NCBI GenBank assembly: GCA_035311445.1
Contig: DATGCX010000148.1
Coordinates: 1-59,778, forward strand
Origin: JAJPKK01 sp035311445
GTDB taxonomy: Bacteria > Pseudomonadota > Alphaproteobacteria > Rhizobiales > Xanthobacteraceae
Reading direction: 5' to 3'
DNA length: 59,778 nt
The position numbers and the translations under genes are program-made. Shown one piece after another: positions 57,000-59,778 of the stretch. The notes beneath the pieces are model-generated. The model had not been told where the DNA came from, did not search any database, and was given only the letters and a program-made list of their open reading frames with translations. The first letter of the stretch is position 1. Every line of letters begins with the position of its first letter.

Positions 57000-57117
57000 G
57001 GTCATTCCCCCTGAAAGCGATCCGAGGAGCCACGCGCAGCGGCGCAGCGTTTTTTACGCTATTACCCAAGCAATCCAGCAACTCGCATTGATTTGGATCA
57101 CGATCTTCATGCGATTC

Positions 57118-57133
57118 GGTACTATGTAGTACC
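57118..57133. promoter_or_regulatory. Palindromic operator 1 (TetR-type)
   Basis: GGTACTA-TG-TAGTACC, a perfect 7-bp-arm palindrome in the divergent promoter region, 51 bases before the regulator ATG. Confidence 0.75.
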
Positions 57134-57150
57134 ACAGCGTCACGTGTTAT

Positions 57151-57166
57151 GGTACTATGCAGTACC
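57151..57166. promoter_or_regulatory. Palindromic operator 2 (TetR-type)
   Basis: GGTACTATGCAGTACC is a second copy, with one mismatch, exactly 33 bases (about three helical turns) from operator 1 and 18 bases before the regulator ATG. Confidence 0.75.
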
Positions 57167-57183
57167 ATTGTCAAGAGGTTTTT

Positions 57184-57831
57184 ATGAAACGACGCAAGGC
57201 CGCCCCGCTCCAAACGCCGGACGGAAGTTCGGAGAGTCCCCTTCGCGCCCGCATCCTCCGCGCCGCGTTTTCGGCATTCATGGAACGCGGGTTCGAAGGC
57301 ACCAGCACGCTGAAGATCGCGACCCGCGCCAAGGTATCGAAGCGCGAGCTCTATGCTTTGTTTGACAACAAGCAGGCCATTCTGGGGGCCTGCATCGCCG
57401 AACGAACCCGACAGATGCGCCTGCCGCTCGAACTGGCGGTGACCGACAGTGCCGAAGCTCTTGTCACGACGCTCACGGCTTACGGGACGGCGATCTTGCG
57501 CGGCGTCTGCCATCCGACCGCTTTGGCCACCTACCGCCTCGCCATCGCGGAATCGGATCGTTCGCCGGAAGTGGCGCGCATGCTCGATAAAGCGGGCCGC
57601 GAAGCCAATTATCGTGAGCTGACGGCTTTGCTGACCCGCGCACACGCCTACGGTCTGGTCGGTGCCGGTGACCCGGCCGCAATGGCGGAGCAATTTCTTG
57701 CATTGTTGGGAGGTGGTTTGCTGCCGCGGCTGCTCCTGCGCGTAGCCATACCTCCCAATCCGGCAGAGATCGAGCGTCGTGCGCAGGCTGCTACGCGGTC
57801 ATTCATGATATTGAATGGAAAGGAGCTATAA
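57184..57831 (+). CDS. TetR/AcrR-family transcriptional regulator
   Basis: A 215-residue repressor. The helix-turn-helix lies at about 24-70 (RARILRAAFSAFMERGFEGTSTLKIATRAKVSKRELYALFDNKQAIL). The C-terminal ligand domain (AGREANYRELTALLTRAHAYG...FLALLGGGLLPRLLL) resembles the AefR-like subgroup. The start at 57184 is used because an upstream GTG lies inside operator 2. Two palindromes between it and the divergent membrane protein gene suggest that it controls itself and that gene. Confidence 0.92.
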   Translation: MKRRKAAPLQTPDGSSESPLRARILRAAFSAFMERGFEGTSTLKIATRAKVSKRELYALFDNKQAILGACIAERTRQMRLPLELAVTDSAEALVTTLTAYGTAILRGVCHPTALATYRLAIAESDRSPEVARMLDKAGREANYRELTALLTRAHAYGLVGAGDPAAMAEQFLALLGGGLLPRLLLRVAIPPNPAEIERRAQAATRSFMILNGKEL

Positions 57832-57838
57832 ATATAAT

Positions 57839-57866
57839 CGGGGCCGGGACCAGCCCGGCCACGGCG
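57839..57866. repeat. Short palindrome after the TetR gene
   Basis: ggggccgggaccagcccggccacgg belongs to the short palindrome family also found at 21329-21420. Confidence 0.6.
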
Positions 57867-58072
57867 CGGGAGAATGTCGTGCGCATCAACCTGACGAATT
57901 CGCTTCAGCTTGCCATAAATGGCGCCGCTGTATATGATGGAATATATCGAGTGATGAACTATCATCTGCACGGATAAAGGCTTTACCGGCTCGATTGAGC
58001 GTTACTTCGACTGACGTCGACCCGAATGACCCCTCGCCTTGGTTGCCGTACCCAGTCGCCACGGAGATCTGC

Positions 58073-58279
58073 ATGAAACTTAGCGCACGCAATATTCTCA
58101 AAGGGACGATCACCGACGTGAAGAAAGGTCAGACGACCACACACGTCGTTTTGGACATTGGCGGCGCCACCGTAACCTCCTCCATCACCAACGAAGCCGC
58201 TGATGAGTTGAAGTTGGCGAGAGGTCAATCGGCCTACGCGGTGATCAAGGCCTCGGATGTTATCATCGGGGTCGATTGA
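58073..58279 (+). CDS. Molybdenum-pterin binding protein (Mop, single TOBE domain)
   Basis: A 68-residue protein: MKLSARNILKGTITDVKKGQTTTHVVLDIGGATVTSSITNEAADELKLARGQSAYAVIKASDVIIGVD. It is one complete Mop/TOBE domain of the molbindin type, which assembles into oligomers that store molybdate. Ggag lies before the ATG at 58073. It might have served the molybdenum enzyme at 30-32 kb, but the two are far apart. Confidence 0.94.
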   Translation: MKLSARNILKGTITDVKKGQTTTHVVLDIGGATVTSSITNEAADELKLARGQSAYAVIKASDVIIGVD

Positions 58280-58335
58280 CCGCGCATTTAAAGCGATTCC
58301 CGACCGATTTGAGTCGGTGGCTCGCCCGACCACCG

Positions 58336-58371
58336 TCGTCACCCGCGGGCGCGACTCGCGGGTCCATCTTT
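58336..58371. repeat. Short palindrome
   Basis: gtcgtcacccgcgggcgcgactcgcgggtccatctt relates to the palindrome upstream of gyrA. It lies between the Mop and DUF2325 genes. Confidence 0.65.
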
Positions 58372-58465
58372 TGAGGGATGCGCGAGCCAAGCTCGCATCA
58401 CGACCGCCTGAATTAAATCGACCGGGAAGCTTTAGTCGTGAAGCGGTTCGGCCGTCGGTGAGATG

Positions 58466-59640
58466 TCAGCTGAGCGCGGCCTGCTTTTGCGCTCGTTCCA
58501 GCATCTCAAGTCCCGCAAGAAGACTCGCAAGGCTTGACGTGCGCAGCGGAATGAACGGCTTTGCGGATTGGCGGCACTGCCGCTTCAACATAGCTGCAGC
58601 GTCGTGACTGACGCAATCGATCGGAAATACCGCGCAATCGGCTCGACTGATGAGGCCCGGCAGCAACGTCATGCTGTGCTCGATACCGCCGTCGTGATGG
58701 AGCAGGGCGCCGCCGGCGTGTTCCACGACGGCCTTGAGTTGCGGCACCTGGTGGGCCCGGCCGCCGACATAAAGGACCTGTGCGCCGCAGAGGTCCGGGG
58801 CGACGGATTTGAGGCCTTGGAGGCCTTCCGTAAGCCAATCATTGAGCTGCGTTTCGACAAGCGCCAATTCGCGGCGGAGACGATCACACTCGCGTTCCGC
58901 GTTATGCCGAGCGCGTTCGGCCTGCGACTGCGCGCGCCTCGTCGCCTCAAGGCGGCTTTCGAGGCGCTCGCGGCGCGCAGCCTCCCGGTTCAGGCGACGC
59001 TCGAAGTCGATCAACGCCTCTTTGGCGGCGTGGGCGTCGTCGTTCGCGCCGTCGGCCAAAGCCGGCTCCTGCGCGAGCGCCCGGCTCAGTGCTTCGTTGA
59101 GTAGACGAATCTTGCGGTCACGCTCGGTGAAGCCGTCGCGCAGTTGGCACTGCTGCAATTCAAGTTTGGCCGACAACGCGGCGTTTTCTTCCTCAAGACG
59201 GCACAGGCGGCGGATGTCCGCACGGTTCGCCGCGCCGACCATGTGGGACAGCATATGCACGTCGCCGAAGGCTTTTCGCATCACAGCGTCGCTTGCCACT
59301 GGATGGCTCAGCACCGCCCAATAGGCGCCGGGAATATCGCCGCGCCTGACGGCCTCGTCCCAAAGCCGGTTCAGCGTGACTTCATCCCTGGCCTTGGCGA
59401 ACTGCCTGATCGCAGTATCGTGGCGCCGGTCAAGAGCGCCTTCTGGATGAATTTTCCGCCGCCCTGCGGCCTTCCGGCGAGCGCCACGCCCTGTTTATGC
59501 AAGTCATGGTCGCTGGCGCTTTCGGCGCCATGAGCACCGAGCTTGATCAGAAGACGACGAATCTCGGCGTTCGAAAGGCAGGTGCCGATGATCGAGCAAT
59601 GCACGCTGGGATGCATATCCCAGATCGCCGTGCGCTTCTT
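58466..59640 (-). pseudogene. DUF2325 protein gene, frameshifted and cut by an IS
   Basis: Two frames together give a normal DUF2325 protein. The N-terminal piece reads KKRTAIWDMHPSVHCSIIG, HDLHKQGVALAGRP and KFIQKAL, then shifts. Removing two bases of the AGAG at 59433-59436 restores LDRRHDTAIRQFAKARDEV and continues into SHPVASDAVMRKAFGDVHML, a long coiled coil (about 45-150 of the second frame) and the DUF2325 domain (AQVLYVGGRAHQVPQLKAVV, DCVSHDAAAMLKRQC). The family start codon is missing because an IS5-type element lies just upstream (its end is near 59641). The gene is therefore inactive or at best produces a truncated coiled-coil/DUF2325 part. Confidence 0.85.
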
Positions 59641-59778
59641 AGGGTCCAGACTCAATTGATTAGAGCCAATAGGCGACGGCGGCGACGAGACACACGCTGG
59701 AAAAGAAGTTTCTGGCGAGTTTGTCATAGCGAGTGGCAATCCGCCTGAAATCCTTGAGCCGGCAGTAGCAGCGCTCGA
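59641..59778 (-). mobile_element. IS5-family insertion sequence, right end, cut by the window
   Basis: On the minus strand the frame ends at 59660-59662 and reads ERCYCRLKDFRRIATRYDK, LARNFFSSVCLVAAVAYWL, stop. This is the standard C-terminus of IS5-group (IS427-like) transposases. The sequence agggtccagactcaattg (59641-59658) just beyond the stop is a likely terminal inverted repeat. The element interrupts the 5' end of the DUF2325 gene. Confidence 0.85.
59660..59778 (-). CDS. IS5-family transposase, C-terminal fragment
   Basis: The last 38 residues of a DDE transposase, running off the right edge. The motif ER..CRLKDFRRIATRYDKLARNF contains the E..R....K pattern (Glu of the DDE triad region followed by the conserved Arg-Lys face) and a hydrophobic tail. 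In IS5 elements of this type the protein may be made by frameshifting; this cannot be judged from the fragment. Confidence 0.85.
   Translation of the reverse strand, partial: ERCYCRLKDFRRIATRYDKLARNFFSSVCLVAAVAYWL

Noticed and set aside
57118..57166. Transposon end repeats
   Set aside because: The two palindromes are whole sites on one side of a TetR gene, with no transposase or target duplication, so operators are the simpler reading.

Overview
The window is a GC-rich chromosomal segment of an alphaproteobacterium. Gene content and order (DUF815 ATPase / yajC-secD-secF-Mth938-squalene synthase-like / trmFO; uvrA ... ssb ... gyrA; trpE-trpG-trpD next to a SurA/PpiD-type foldase; IalB, DUF1800/DUF1501, TctC, BKACE and CaiB genes) point to the Hyphomicrobiales, most likely a Bradyrhizobium/Rhodopseudomonas/Xanthobacteraceae-type genome. 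Nothing here looks like a phage, plasmid or CRISPR locus, and I found no tRNA or rRNA genes.

Layout. 0-6.5 kb: the 5' end of a probable TonB-dependent receptor, a NarL-type response regulator with its histidine kinase, an exported CxxCH protein and an exported beta-propeller lactonase-like protein. 6.6-17 kb: DUF815 ATPase, the yajC-secD-secF operon running into two homologues of mitochondrial complex I assembly factors, then on the other strand trmFO translationally coupled to an odd kinase/AMP-binding-C fusion, then a DUF3300 protein. 17-23 kb: small metabolic genes (GST, dienelactone hydrolase, hydratase, DsrE, MaoC) and a solitary HigA. 23-36 kb: uvrA, a PIN-like pseudogene, an esterase, an outer-membrane beta-barrel, ssb, an isoquinoline-oxidoreductase-like cluster with a broken large subunit, and gyrA. 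36-42 kb: trpD, trpG, a ParE/RelE-type toxin-antitoxin pair, trpE and a periplasmic folding factor on one strand. 42-52 kb: YejA-type and TctC-type solute-binding proteins, IalB, a DUF1800-DUF1501 pair, a GYD protein and an L,D-transpeptidase. 52-59.8 kb: HspQ, a CoA-linked carbon module (HpcH/HpaI lyase, BKACE, CoA transferase), a membrane protein divergent from a TetR regulator with two palindromic operators, a Mop protein, and a DUF2325 gene broken by a frameshift and an IS5-type element cut by the window end.

The most striking layer is repeats. About ten copies of a large GC-rich palindromic element (ctctccccgc..gcggggagag ends) are scattered through the window. Two sit in frame inside otherwise intact genes, the histidine kinase ATPase domain and UvrA, adding roughly 85 and 60-65 residues; another has run into the 5' end of a TctC gene and removed any obvious start codon. 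This resembles in principle the protein-invading palindromic elements known from Rickettsia. Smaller palindrome families fill many other intergenic gaps. Several genes are decaying (iorB, PIN-like, DUF2325), and the trp operon has lost its usual downstream neighbour while gaining a toxin-antitoxin pair.
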